A stretch of DNA of 64,000 nucleotides from Siphonodentalium dalli (lineage: Eukaryota > Mollusca > Scaphopoda > Gadilida > Siphonodentaliidae), in assembly GCA_032622095.1 (NCBI GenBank), contig CP136063.1, positions 275,709,426 through 275,773,425 of the forward strand, given 5' to 3'. The notes under the pieces are model-generated. The model was not told where the DNA came from, searched no databases, and was given only the letters and a program-made list of their open reading frames with translations. Both the position numbers and the translations under genes were made by a program. Of the stretch, positions 31,130 to 42,560 are shown in pieces (the stretch's first letter is position 1; each line of letters opens with the position of its first letter).

Positions 31130-32949
31130 TAGGAATCAGGGAGCTAAATGTGTTCTAGAGTCGGGGAGCGAGTACACCGTGGAACCCTAAAGGTGAAGGT
31201 AACTGAAGAATGACCTTCACCTGATACATGCGACACGTTATTAAAGGATGACATCGCGTTTATTTGATTTGTACATAGTATCTAAATAATTTAAACTGGT
31301 GAATGAATGGGGGAACGGATTTTTGTGAGCGGGAAATGTATTTAACTAGCTGTTGTAGATCTGGGTTTTTTCAGATCAAATTTGGCTGTGAGATAGCCCT
31401 GTCGTACACTTGGGGATTTATTTTAAAAAGTAAACACATGACCTATGATTTTTCTTGCATTTTCGTGATCGACTGGTGTCAATCTAGCTGGGTAAACATC
31501 ACTGGTATGGCCTGCAGGCTTCAATTCGGCGAATTTGGCCGAAACGTTAACACTGTCGCCTATGGGAAACCATTTAGTTCCGTGATTCCTATAAGAAAAA
31601 TTTGAATTTTACGAAATTTCACGTCTCACCATGATAAGTTGTTATTTCCATATTTTCTTATTTTCAAATGATAATGACCACATTTTGGACAGATTTAAAG
31701 AAGAAACGCATGGATTCGCCTGTAGATAGTAAAGAAAGTGATAAATCTGGTAATTTTGCATGGATGTCAGGTACCATTAGGGGGTCAGGGGGTCTAAAGC
31801 CCCCCTCCCCACAATTTTGAGGAGTGTTAGCCCCCCCCCCCCCCCCCATTGGGAAAATGTGTCATTTGACCCAATTAAGCTTTTTCGGCACCCAGTAGCC
31901 TTATCTGGGACCGTAGCCCCACCCCAAGTCGGGGGGGGGGGGGGGGTGATGGCATCACCACTAGAGTTACTGTCGTGCAAAAATGTCATGGCAGCTTTGT
32001 TAAACAGACAGTATGCCCTGCCATCTGGTAAAATTTCATGCCTGAGGCTGTGTCTGATGTTGTATCATAATGTTTCGATATTTAAATTGACTTATGGTTG
32101 CTTTACATTGCTATTAAAATATTTTTTATTTTTATTTTCTGTTAATTTTGGTAAATATTTATTATAAATTGCCAAATTCTGCATGAAAAGGGTTTAAAAT
32201 TGGACAATATATCCCTCTCAAAATGTATATTAACATTTCCTCTTCAATTTAGTAATATTATGGTATATAAGGACATACTTCAGTTATACAAGATGCATTA
32301 GCTAGTAAAATTGAAAAAAAAAGCTAAATTTTTTGGCTTTATTTTGAGGATTGACACTAATTTTCAGGATGCCTCATATTGGAAAAATAAACCACTACTG
32401 CTCGATATAATCCATTTTTGATTTCAGTAAGGTCTATATTTTGATAAAATACTATAAGAAACGCTGTTATTCACACATATACATATATATAGGAATCAGG
32501 GAGCTAAATGTGTTCTAGAGTCGGGGAGCGAGTACACCGTGGAACCCTAAAGGTGAAGGTAACTGAAGAATGACCTTCACCTGATACATGCGACACGTTA
32601 TTAAAGGATGACATCGCGTTTATTTGATTTGTACATAATATCTAAATAATTTAAACTGGTGAATGAATGGGGGAACGGATTTTTGTGAGCGGGAAATGTA
32701 TTTAACTAGCTGTTGTAGATCTGGGTTTTTTCAGATCAAATTTGGCTGTGAGATAGCCCTGTCGTACACTTGGGGATTTATTTTAAAAAGTAAACACATG
32801 ACCTATGATTTTTCTTGCATTTTCGTGATCGACTGGTGTCAATCTAGCTGGGTAAACATCACTGGTATGGCCTGCAGGCTTCAATTCGGCGAATTTGGCC
32901 GAAACGTTAACACTGTCGCCTATGGGAAACCATTTAGTTCCGTGATTCC
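31130..32949 (+). mobile_element. composite E-spacer-E element (1,820 bp) inserted in the LINE
   Basis: Two nearly identical direct ~460-bp copies of a terminal-inverted element (E; 31130-31591 and 32490-32949) enclose a ~900-bp spacer. The outermost ends are TAGGAATCA and TGATTCC, and ATCA lies directly outside both (31126-31129 and 32950-32953), a 4-bp target duplication (5 bp, CATCA, if the shared C is counted as flank). Removing the insert restores the LINE frame through SCRSAD|AISRES. The two E copies differ at about one base, much less than either differs from the array at 51561. The spacer holds C- and G-runs and no convincing protein. It resembles either a composite transposon or a miniature LTR-type element, but I see no tRNA-primer site or polypurine tract. 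Confidence 0.7.
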
Positions 32950-33130
32950 ATCAGCTGATCTGCATGATTGGTAAATCCTTGTATTGGGCGGGACTGTAAC
33001 ACTGTGAAGACAGCGGACTTCGCTGCGTGGTCTGATGGGTTCGGGACTGGGCGCAGATTGAAAGTCTCGAATAATCCAGAAAATTTGTAAAAGTCCAAAA
33101 TTGCACACAATGGTAGATAAGTTCAGCATA

Positions 33131-34137
33131 ATGTTGTGCCAGACACGACAACAACCATGACACAGAAAGGTTCAACCAGAATTTCAGCTTAGGTAACATC
33201 CATAATTTGAGAATATAGCGAGAATAGCGAAAATCTTGAGAGGAGAAAAATTCTGCAGCCTGCTAGGCGCAAGAACTATCCAAGATATATCATATGATAT
33301 ATGGCATATGTAATCACGAAAAAACACTTTGTGTACATTTTTCTGTCTTTATTCCGTGTTTAAGTGGTTTTCATGTTTTTCAATCATATAAACGTGCAAA
33401 AATCCCAAATCCATTTTCTGTGTTATTTTAACCAAATAACTATCTTAGAAATAAGATGTTCTTGTTCTAACCTAGGAGTGAGAGAGAATTATTTCCAACT
33501 AGTTACTTCGCTGGCACTGTGCCAGGTTCGAATTCCATTACTTTCTGTTGAAAGTCAGAGATACATCATTTTAGTACTGAAATTTATTTAACCACGTGGT
33601 ACAAAATAAATAGAATCATTGGTCCACAGTGGAGATAGGACAATATAGCACTATCAAAAAAAGTTAGTTTTTGAGATGGAACAGACTTACACAGCCTCTC
33701 ATTCAAATTTGGTATCCGTTAGACAAGATATCTGGTGATTTTCGGACAGGAATTCCCGCACCGAATCGAATGATATAAATATCTAATTTTTCCGCCAAAA
33801 TTTAGATAGAACAGTTTAGTTCCAACGCGACGCCTGGTAAACATTTTGAACAGATAAGATTTCAATGCCTAAACTGAAGATTTCATGCCGTGTTGGTAAC
33901 TAATGTGCTTGACTTAATACCTCATGCATATGGTGTATATATATATAAGCTCATATCCATAACATAGTATCTAATATCTACAATTCTGTATCTTCGTAAC
34001 TACACGTATATATGAATCGATCCAGTTTTTCCGGAGCATCACGCAATAAACTAAAGCAGTTGGACCTATCAACAAGTTTACATATACGGAAGAGGATATA
34101 CAATGAAGGTCTGTAGGCGATGAAACATTGTCGTTAT
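33131..34137. other. stretch without recognised genes
   Basis: The first part may still be 5' LINE sequence. The remainder shows no exon, RNA gene or repeat that I can support. Confidence 0.3.
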
Positions 34138-34240
34138 CTCAGAGTATCGGACCTTCGGAGTATCGGACCTTCGGAGTATATATTCGGCCTTCGGAATAAC
34201 GGACCTTCGTCGTATATATTCGGCCTTCGGAATATTGAAC
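34138..34240. repeat. CCTTCGGA short-repeat cluster
   Basis: GAGTATCGGACCTTCG and TATATTCGGCCTTCGGAATA alternate several times. The words resemble the CCGAAGGTTC clusters around 13.4-14.0 kb, read on the other strand. Confidence 0.6.
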
Positions 34241-34336
34241 CTTCAAACAAATTCGCATTTGACCGGATTATCAAGTCAAATTTTGAACGAGAGAATTAAC
34301 TATCTCTTGATGATAACAGAGCAGTTAACAATATTT

Positions 34337-34671
34337 TAGCTTCCCGCACAAGAAACCACAAACTCCCTATATAGAACTCGGTACTTGGACAAAATTAATA
34401 CTGATTATTCCGACAGAATCTCCACTCTCTGTAATCTCGAAATCGGCGATGAATACCACATGGTACTGAAGTGTGGGGAACTTAGCGAACTAAGAATAAA
34501 ATATTTGAAACCCTATACTTCTATCAGAGACAAAACACTTATAAATTATCCGCTCTAATTAACTCCCGACAGTTAAAAACTTGTCAGTATTTATTAAGAA
34601 GGTCCTTGAGATATTTAGGTCCCCCTGAGGCTTACTACCACCAGCTTGTCGAACTGAAACAGTGTAGTTAA
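34337..34671 (+). pseudogene. second LINE C-terminal relic, frameshifted
   Basis: From 34373 the frame reads RTRYLDKINTDYSDRISTL, then CNLEIGDEYHMVLKCGEL and RIKYLKPYTSI, and stops at 34556-34558. A +1 shift continues as LINSRQLKTCQYLLRRSL to TAA 34669-34671. Upstream, ASRTRNHKLPI lies in another frame. The N-H-K-L-P-I, C-N-L-E-I-G-D-E-Y-H and later Cys pattern is the same family as at 12180-12503, but more decayed. Confidence 0.6.
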
Positions 34672-34911
34672 CGAATATCGACCACCCCATTTCTATTTTA
34701 TGTCATACACTTACATGTATACCTGTAATGGCAATATATATTGTATTTACGTATACAATTCTGTAATGTCTATTGACGCCTTTCTCGACTTCATGGTAAC
34801 GATTATACTGCCAAATTGTGGATGTGGTACAATGCTCTCTTGCAGAGAAATACTTCCTAGTCCATTGAAAATCCAAATCAGTCAGTCCAAACAAAAAGGG
34901 AAGACATTTCC

Positions 34912-35062
34912 TATAATCATCATCATCACCACCATCACCATTATCAATACCATCATTAACATCGTCATCATCGATCGTCGTTGTTAACATCCCCATCATC
35001 ATCGTACCATCATCATCGTCGTCATCGTCATCGTGATCATCATCGTCAGCATACCCATCATT
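34912..35062. repeat. imperfect (ATC)n microsatellite
   Basis: CATCATCACCACCATC and CATCATCGTCGTCATCGTCA runs extend over ~150 bp. The Asp-rich frame on the minus strand is a by-product. Confidence 0.85.
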
Positions 35063-35141
35063 GTAGATACGTGTAAATAAGTTTATGAAATCTTCAATGT
35101 CTGGAGGAAATAAAGATATTCGGAGTGTTAGCATCTTCGTA

Positions 35142-35568
35142 TAGGAATCACTGAACTAAATGGTTTCCCATAGGCGACAGTGTTAACATTTCGACCGAAT
35201 TCTCTGAATTGTAGCCCACATGCTATTCCAATGGTGTTTACCCAACTAGATTGACACCAGATGATCCCGAAAATGCAAGAAAAATCATAGGTCATGTGTT
35301 TACTTTTTTAAATAAATCCCCACAGCCAAATTTGGTCTGGAAAAAACCCAGAACTACAGCAGCTAGTTAAATCAATTTCTAACTCACAGAAATCCATTCC
35401 CCCATTAATTCACCAGTTTAAATTATTTAAATATGATGTACAAATCAAATAAACACGATGTCATCCTTTAATAACGTGTCACATGTATCAGGTGAAGGTC
35501 ATTCTTCAGTTACCTTCACCTTTAGCGGTGTACTCGCTCCTCGAACACATTTAGGTCCCTGATTCCTA
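35142..35568 (-). mobile_element. solo copy of element E, inverted
   Basis: A ~427-bp diverged copy of the element found at 31130-31591 and in the array lies here in the opposite orientation. It is bounded exactly by TAGGAATCA and TGATTCCTA, with TA outside each end. Internally it keeps AAATGGTTTCCCATAGGCGA and AGGTGAAGGTCATTCTTCAG but has several small deletions. No spacer sequence accompanies it, so E can exist alone. Confidence 0.8.
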
Positions 35569-35640
35569 TACTACCAAATCCATTCTCGTCTTGTTGTTTT
35601 GTTTAATAATGAATGTGAATAGATTATATGTTTCGGTTAA

Positions 35641-35995
35641 CCCTTTACCCAACAGAACGGCCCTGTGCCAATGCATTCTCTTATATATGCGATTCGACCA
35701 TAGGTCGCCTCGCATATATAAGAGAATGCATTGGCTTAACACATATTAAAAATGATAAAATTGTCAAAGAATGTAGAAAAATATTATAAAAATTGTTTTT
35801 AGGCCAATGCATTGGGTCGACTCGCATATATAAGAGAATGCATTGGCACAGGGCATAACTGTAACCATCACAATGTGGTCGATGAGCCGGTTCCAATGAT
35901 ATCCACATGTGTATGGTTTATTGAGACAGACCGAAGATATTTTAGGCTGTTGAAGCTTTATTTGGGCGTTTTTGGCCGGTTTGTTGGGTAAAGGG
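35641..35995. mobile_element. piggyBac-type hairpin MITE, copy 3 (355 bp)
   Basis: The element is bounded by CCCTTTACCCAACAG and TGTTGGGTAAAGGG with TTAA at 35637-35640 and 35996-35999. The second internal hairpin has lost most of its left arm (only CCAATGCATTGGGTCGACTC remains), which explains the shorter length. Confidence 0.85.
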
Positions 35996-35999
35996 TTAA

Positions 36000-36690
36000 C
36001 AAAGTTAACAAATGGGAAATAAATTGTATTTACACTAATATGGCTATACTTGATCCAACCAGAAATCCAACGTATACTTCTCTTGCAGATTCAGTTCGGC
36101 ATTTTGTGAGCGTCCATCTCGATTGAGAACAGGGAGTCAGGGGGTCCACTTCCGGAATCTGGTTAACTGGTCGACAGATGGTGTGATATTCTCGCCACTG
36201 ACAGTACTGCAGCTAGAGTACATCGGTGATGTGATGCGATGAGTACACTTTCCCGATCGGACATATTCCGGAAATTGCACCATTCTTATGCATTGATATA
36301 CATGGAATTTTTGTTTTGTTTAATTTTTTTGCAATATATGTATTGTCATTCCAATCGGACTTGAATTCGTAGATTTCTTATGTGGCTTTTAATGAGAAAA
36401 TGGTCAAGTTATCTGGAAAATAGATCCACGCCAATATGTTATAATTTAATAGTACATAAATATTATGGGGTGAAAACAGTTATTATGGTTCTTTTTGTTT
36501 TGTTTTATTTTTGTTGTTGCAAATTTGCAAATCTGATTACACCACCCCCATTGAGACCCCGTATGAACTTTTCTAGATATCTCTATCTCTTCCTAAATAC
36601 GTTTATATACAGTAGTTCCGGGGTATAAAATAACAAATGAGTCGAAGACACCTGTCCGGGAACGCTTCTGTCAATTAACTTTGATTTTAT
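36000..36690. other. stretch without recognised features
   Basis: No gene or repeat is supported between MITE copies 3 and 4. Confidence 0.35.
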
Positions 36691-37082
36691 CCCTTTATCC
36701 AACAGAAGGGCCCTGTGCCAATGCATTCTCTTATATATGCGAGTCGACCATAGGTCGCCTCGCATATATAAGAGAATGCATTGGCTTAACACATTAAAAA
36801 TTATAAAATTGTTAAAGAATGTAAGAAAAAATGGTAAAAAGTGTTAAAAAAAGATTTTTTTTAGGCCAATGCATTCTCTTATATATGCGAGGCGACCTAT
36901 GGTCGACTCGCATATATAAGAGAATGCATTGGCACAGGGCATAACTGTAACCATCACAATGTGGTCAAGGAGCCGGTTCCAATGATATCCATATTTGTAT
37001 GGTTCTATTGAGACAGACCGAAGATATTTTAGGCTGTTGAAGCTTTATTTGGCCGGTTTTGGCCGGTTTGTTGGGTAAAGGG
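36691..37082. mobile_element. piggyBac-type hairpin MITE, copy 4 (392 bp)
   Basis: It has the same internal order and length as copies 1 and 5. The left end reads CCCTTTATCC and is preceded by TTAT instead of TTAA; the right flank is TTAA (37083-37086). TTTGATTTTAT stands just outside the left end and recurs just beyond the right-hand TTAA, suggesting a larger flank duplication or later rearrangement. Confidence 0.8.
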
Positions 37083-37359
37083 TTAATTTTGATTTTATAT
37101 TTTCTTATAAAGTGCGATAATCGAGAAGAACATTTTTTTCATTTCTATTACTATTTTTTTTTAGATAGAGTTATCACGCATGCTACGCCCCGAACGAACG
37201 CAAGCCAAATAACCCAAATTGATTATATGAATATTATACCAGAGCATTCGAAATAAAATCGAATCATATCTATTATATAACACCAGGAAACTATATATAC
37301 ATGTAAAACTTATTATAGGAAGCGATAGACCATCTTTAAATGGGACTGGCTATCTTTAA

Positions 37360-37595
37360 CCATTTCATGACTGAAGTTTCATGAAATTTTGCGAAAACAA
37401 TGTGCCAATGTATTCTCTTATATATGCAAGTCTCCCGTAGGGAGCCTCGCATATATAACAGAATACATTGCCCTACTAATATTTGTCCTGACATTGTAAG
37501 CAGTGCATTCTCTTGCATATGCGAGACTCCCTGTGGGACATTGGCACACGCACGATATTTAATGATGCACCAGTGCAGCTCCCGTCGTGAAAGGG
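37360..37595. mobile_element. complete TTAA-flanked hairpin MITE, second family (236 bp)
   Basis: The ends CCATTTCATGAC and GTCGTGAAAGGG are imperfect inverted repeats, with TTAA on both sides (37356-37359 and 37596-37599). Inside are two hairpins related to those of the CCCTTTACCC family (CCAATGTATTCTCTTATATA, GCATTCTCTTGCATATGCGA). It is also of piggyBac type by its TTAA duplication. Confidence 0.7.
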
Positions 37596-37876
37596 TTAAA
37601 TTCAGCAAAAAACTATTTATAGAATATCATATGACGTAACATTTATTATGACATAAATTTCTCATACAGAAGCATGCTCAGGTTGTTGGAATTAGCAGGC
37701 ATCATCCGCGGTTACCACGGTTACCACGGTTACATGTCGCCTCCCCACCACTTTGACATGTACATAGAGTGTTGTCACTAACTGCAGTTTCACACAGACG
37801 AATTTTCCCTCCAGAAGGCAGCCGACAGAACGGACCTGGAATGGGAGGTGCTAAACGTACAGTCATCATAGAGATT

Positions 37877-39812
37877 GAGCTACATATAGACCCCCTCCCC
37901 CTATATGCGGATCATTGTAGAACTATATCAGTCCTTCAATTTGCCGGTTTTGTTTGCCGTCTGGCTATTGGGGATTTCTAGAGTTATCGGTCATTGAATC
38001 CAAGATGGCCGCCGAAATTGAATATCTGACCCTGTCTGACCTGGTAAATTTTAATTGGCAGTTACTCAAGAAGTTTATGAGGTATTACGTCATGCGATAT
38101 GTCATTCTCTTGATAATTGAGTACTCCTTATTTATAAGTATGAATACATTTCATGTATTCAAAATGGCCGCCATAATGTTGGAACTGTTTGAGAAATGAG
38201 ACTTTGTTTTGTATTTTTTTATATTAAATTACCATTGGGGCAATGAGATAAGAAATTATTTGGGTTCTAGCTCCTTCCGATCCCTAAAAAAATTTGATTA
38301 TACAGAACGCGATAGAAACTTTCACACATAAAATCACAAATTGGGATTCTAGTCATATTTCAACAAGGAATGAGCAGAACTGTGTTATGTAAGTGAGGCA
38401 TACCATTACTCATGAATAGTCATTGGAACCAAAATTGTTACTTTGGCTCCAAATGGTCGTCAAAATATGGAAAATTGTAGATATTGCCCCAGCGTTCCTG
38501 CAATCGCTTACAAGTTGTGGTTAATGAATAGAACGAGCCATTCTGCCTTATTTCCATTGAAAACTAACATGTTGATTCACCTTGGTTAATTGTTAGTATT
38601 GTAACCGCTGACATTGCCAGAAAAATTTTACTCTCACAAACTTGACATGAATATTATCGGCAAAAAGTCACTTTTCAGGTTTGGACAATTTTTAAAAGTA
38701 AAAGGTAACTAACTTTGTATGAAAGGTATTTATTGTTTTGATCTATTTTTAATGTGTCACACTAAGGTGTTTATAGATCAAATTACTCAATATGGCTTCC
38801 AAAATGGCAACCAACTTGGATAAAAAAGTTCTTTTTTTCACATATATCCGGAACATTATTCTCTGTTGTTCCGAAAAGTTAGCAAATTGTGACTCACTTG
38901 GCTATTATGCATATTATGTAATCAGCTGACAACTGAATATTCTATCTGCTTGTCCCAGTTCATTATGTGGAATGACAAAGTTGGAGTATGGAATTTTGCC
39001 GAAAACCTCTTTTGGGATTATGGCCATATTTGTTAAAGGAAATGCACAGAACGTTGAAACGGAACCGAAACGAACCATAATATGTGACTATTTTTGCCCA
39101 TTAGGAGACTGCAGGGCACACTTGGGCAATATCGAACATTTTCCATATTTTGGCGGCCATTTTGGTGGCCATTTTGAGCCAAAGTAACAATTTCTTTTCC
39201 TATGAGTTGGAATAGTACAAGTTATGGTATGGCTCACTTACATTCCTTCTGCTCATGTCTTGTTGAAATATGACTAGAAACCCAATTGTGAATGTTTTTG
39301 TGAAATTGTATACCGCGTTCTGTGAAATCAAATTTGTAAGGGATCGGAAGGGGCTAGGACCCTAATAATTGCTTATTTCGTTGCCCCAATGATCAGTTAA
39401 TAAAAAAAATACAAAATAAAGTCACAATTTTCAACCAGTTCCAAACAGCAGAAACTGATCTAGAAGATATTAGTGAAAAGGCGTCATATTTTCCAAATCC
39501 GGTGATTATTTTGGCGGCCGTTTTGAATATAAGAAATGTATTCATACCTATAAATAAGGAGTACTCAATTATCAATATAATGACATATTGCACGACTTAA
39601 TACCTCATAAATTTCCTGAGTAATTACGAATTAAAATTTAGAAGGTAAGATATTCAATTTTGGCCGCCATCTTGGATTCAATGACCGATAACTCTAGAAA
39701 GCACCAATAGCCAGCTGACAAACAACCGGCAAATTGAAGGACTGATATAGTTCTACAATGATATCTTATCCACACAAAAATCCGCATACGGGAGGGGGTC
39801 TACACACAGCTC
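37877..39812. mobile_element. 1.94-kb foldback element
   Basis: Inverted arms of ~600-700 bp are recognisable: TAGACCCCCTCCC, AACTATATCAGTCCTTCAAT, GAGTTATCGGTCATTGAATC and CAAGATGGCCGCC on the left have reverse-complement partners between 39600 and 39812. Inner parts also pair (AACAAGGAATGAGCAGAA on the left, TTCTGCTCATGTCTTGTT on the right). The arms differ by substitutions and small indels, so this is an old element. There is no transposase frame. Confidence 0.7.
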
Positions 39813-40321
39813 ATGGTATATCAGTAGTAATACCGCTGAGTAGGTCGCTATCCCGTGGTTTTAGGTAATAATTAATATTGATATTAAAGTGACACATGGC
39901 ACACATAATGGGTAAGTAAAGCCTGTAAATCATCACCACCAAAAATAGCAGAGAAAAGATCAACTGTGTTCTTACATGTATATTCAATACTGCATAGTTC
40001 TTCAATAACTAAATTTCTCGTGTTGAAACTATTCGCATGTAAACAAAAATGTACAGTAATTAAAATAGTTTAGTTTAAAGCTCATTTTCGTGCGTCATAA
40101 TTCACTAATAACAGTCACATTTACATATTAAAAACAGCGCTTACTATATGAAATTGAATCGTGTGTCGAAATGGGATTATTCAACAATACTGCGCTGCAA
40201 TTTTGGGTGCACCATTATAAAACTGTTGCATGGGGTTTCATTGACGACACATCACTTCCAATGTGTCGATTAATTAGGCATCAGAGAATTGTTTTCAGTT
40301 GACACAAACCAACCCACTGTC
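39813..40321. other. stretch without recognised features
   Basis: No supported gene, RNA or repeat is visible. Confidence 0.35.
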
Positions 40322-40455
40322 TGAACAGGGACGTGTCTATAGGGTCTGCGTTGGAGGGGTGGTGTCCACCTTGGAATTTCCAACTGCACTCCAACTCCTT
40401 AACCCAGACCAAACTCACAAGTTTGCGTAATTCCTTTGCACCACCCCCTTGGGCT
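40322..40455. repeat. single-copy relative of the 12625-12815 repeat
   Basis: GTCTATAGGGTCTGCGTTGG, GTGTCCACCTTGGAATTTCC, CAGACCAAACTCACAAGTTT and CACCACCCCCTTG follow the same order as at 12.6-12.8 kb. Confidence 0.6.
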
Positions 40456-41094
40456 TTGATTTTTACCAACTGTTCCGTCTGGAAGGTAGCCTATTTTGAA
40501 TAGATTAGTAGGGGAGGAACATAATCCACTGGACCATGGTTCGGCCCTGTGCTGAAAACCTTTTTAATCTGAAAATGAAAATTGCTAAATCCTAGAATCT
40601 AGACTGGCCTGAAGCTTTCCAAGTGTTGGAAATTTCGAACCTGACACCCCGGCCACCCCAGGTTGAAAAATGTCCAACTGCTGACAATTTCAGTAAAACA
40701 TTTGACCAAAAGTAGGAAAATATGAAAATGTTGGTCTAAAAACAACAAATTCCCCACTAATATATTGGAAAATCACACTAGGGGAACAAATTCAACCGAT
40801 TATTGGTTTGAAATTTTCAACTAATGTTGTGTCATGTATATGGTTGCTATTACATTGTTAGAACCCTACCCACAAACTACCATACGTGTTTATATGGTAG
40901 CGAGGTGTGAATATTCTTCGGACTGAACCCGCCTTCATTGGAAAGTTACCTTCGAAATTAAATTAAGTATCATGTACCACCTGTGTTGTGTGTTTTTTAT
41001 TTCAGCCAATTTTTTGGAGACGAAGTTAATCCAACAAAGGGTTAATGATACATAAAGCCGCTTCACAAAAATATCATTTATTTCATTTAATAAC
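40456..41094. other. stretch without recognised features
   Basis: Nothing supportable was found in this ~640-bp stretch. Confidence 0.3.
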
Positions 41095-41500
41095 TAGCTG
41101 ATGTGCCCGAATTCGTCCGGGCTATTTAGGGATTTGTTTCTGATCGCCTCCGTCTGAGCAGAATATACAGCGTCGGTCCAGAAACATGGATATATGGGCG
41201 TTTATGAGCGAGGTCACGGTCGCACGTGAACTTGGACCCGCCCATATTGTTCCCGGGATCAAAGTAGGCCGATATACCAAATTTTAGTCTGATCGGTCGA
41301 GGTCCAGAAACATGCCTATATGAGCGAATGTGAGCGAGGTCAAGGTCAAGTTCAAGGACACGCTCGCACGTGAAAATGGACCCGCCCATTTTGTTCACGG
41401 GATCAATGTAGGCCTACATACGAAATTCGAGTAGGATCGGTCGAGCAGATTTCGAGTCTATAACACACATATACACACAGGCAGACAGACAGAAAATCCA
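41095..41500. repeat. SINE- or RTE-like unit with internal ~165-bp duplication
   Basis: It begins ACTAGCTGATGTGCCCGAAT with a small GCCCG/CGGGC hairpin. It then contains two degenerate copies of a unit with CAGAAACATG, TGAGCGAGGTCA, GCACGTGAA, GACCCGCCCAT and GGGATCAA.GTAGGCC, and ends with (CAGA)n near 41480. Such 5' hairpins and CAGACAGA-rich 3' ends are typical of RTE-type elements and their SINEs. The class is inferred. Confidence 0.5.
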
Positions 41501-41667
41501 AAATATATAATCGATGTGATACATAATTAGGTTTCCCCCTTATCCAATTCTAAGGTGAAGCTGAAGCTTCTCTGCTTTTTCGAAATAAAATCTCTCCTTT
41601 CCAACCTCTGACATAGATCAATCTGCGTTGTTTTTCTATTTCTGGGCGCCCAAAACAAGCCTGAGAT

Positions 41668-41776
41668 TAGTGTGCCAGTCATTTGCAGAATGAGGTACCC
41701 AGAGGGTGAATTTAGTGAATATCCCACATAGAGGGCTAGCATCACCAAATTCACCCTCTTGAGACCCCGTTCTGCA
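41668..41776. mobile_element. internally deleted hAT-type MITE fragment
   Basis: GTCATTTGCAGAATGAGGTA, GAGGGTGAATTTAGTGA and TAGCATCACCAAATTCACCC correspond to half of the complete element at 25569-25821. A further piece (CAGAATGAGGTCCCCAGATG, 41975-42022) lies 200 bp downstream. Confidence 0.6.
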
Positions 41777-42429
41777 TGGCCTCATCTGCTATGGGAGACC
41801 TAGACTCATATTGAAATTCCCAAATGGTGTGATGTACATCAAACTGGAACCTCGATTATGCAATGTGTCGTCTGCCAATTTTGGGATACAGAGAAACTAA
41901 ACTAAAAAAGAAAAAGAATCTATGTGAAGAAGTTTCTATAGCAATTTGATAATAAAGAAACTTTCCAGATAATCAGAATGAGGTCCCCAGATGGTGAATT
42001 TGGTGATGCTAGCCCGCTTGATATATCGTGATACATTTATTATCAACAGTTTCTCTTATACTCTGCAATCATACTTCCTCGCATAAATCAATCCTTTGTT
42101 CTCTCTTATAGGACTAGCCATTCAATTTTTTTTAAAATTAAATTTCGTTCGATTTTGCCCATTTTGGGACAGACATTCTACAGATATGGTTTACGACCAA
42201 CCATTGTTTGTGTATGTATAATTGTATTACTAATTTGGCACTAGTGGTTGCATCTACCATATAAATACAGCATTGTTCGATACAAACTGCCACCATGGAC
42301 GCCATTTTGAATAGAAAATGTTGTTGAAAGCGGATTTTAGTGGATTTTGGATATGTGATTCAGGACATTTTCCCCACAAAATGAACCAAGAAACCTTCAT
42401 TACAAATTTCTTCCGGGTCTAAACAGCCT

Positions 42430-42560
42430 AAATCCCGGGCCACCACACAAAATTTGGTTGAAATAGGTCCAGCAGTCTTGGAGAAAAACACGAACACACA
42501 GACAGACATACCTTCTCCTGAGTTTGTTCTAAATTTCTCTTTTATATATATAGATAGATG
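42430..42560. repeat. RTE/SINE-like 3' tail
   Basis: CCACACAAAATTTGGTTGAA, TAGGTCCAGCAGTCTTGGAG, CACAGACAGACA and a TATATATATAGATAGAT end follow each other. A similar order of words occurs at 1335-1435 and 2055-2160. Confidence 0.5.

Larger units (their letters stand above)
27836..33130 (-). mobile_element. CR1/L2-type non-LTR retrotransposon, interrupted
   Basis: The element lies on the minus strand. Its 3' end is a (TAA)n tract at 27836-27863, preceded (in its own sense) by a GCGCTTA-rich hairpin-like tail, as common in CR1/L2 elements. Going upstream come a reverse transcriptase, an apurinic-type endonuclease and an Arg/Lys-rich N-terminal region. At 31130-32949 a 1,820-bp composite element interrupts it. 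If that insert and one ATCA copy are ignored, the frame continues across the junction into 32954-33130. The 5' limit is uncertain. Confidence 0.8.

Noticed and set aside
31130-32949. Classical LTR retrotransposon or TRIM
   Set aside because: The direct ends and short duplication fit, but E does not start TG / end CA, and no tRNA-primer site follows the first E nor a polypurine tract precedes the second. Kept only as an alternative.
33525-33536. tRNA-like B-box word GGTTCGAATTCC
   Set aside because: No matching A box, acceptor stem or cloverleaf can be drawn around it.
34703-35134. Asp-rich 143-residue minus-strand frame
   Set aside because: Translation of an (ATC)n microsatellite.
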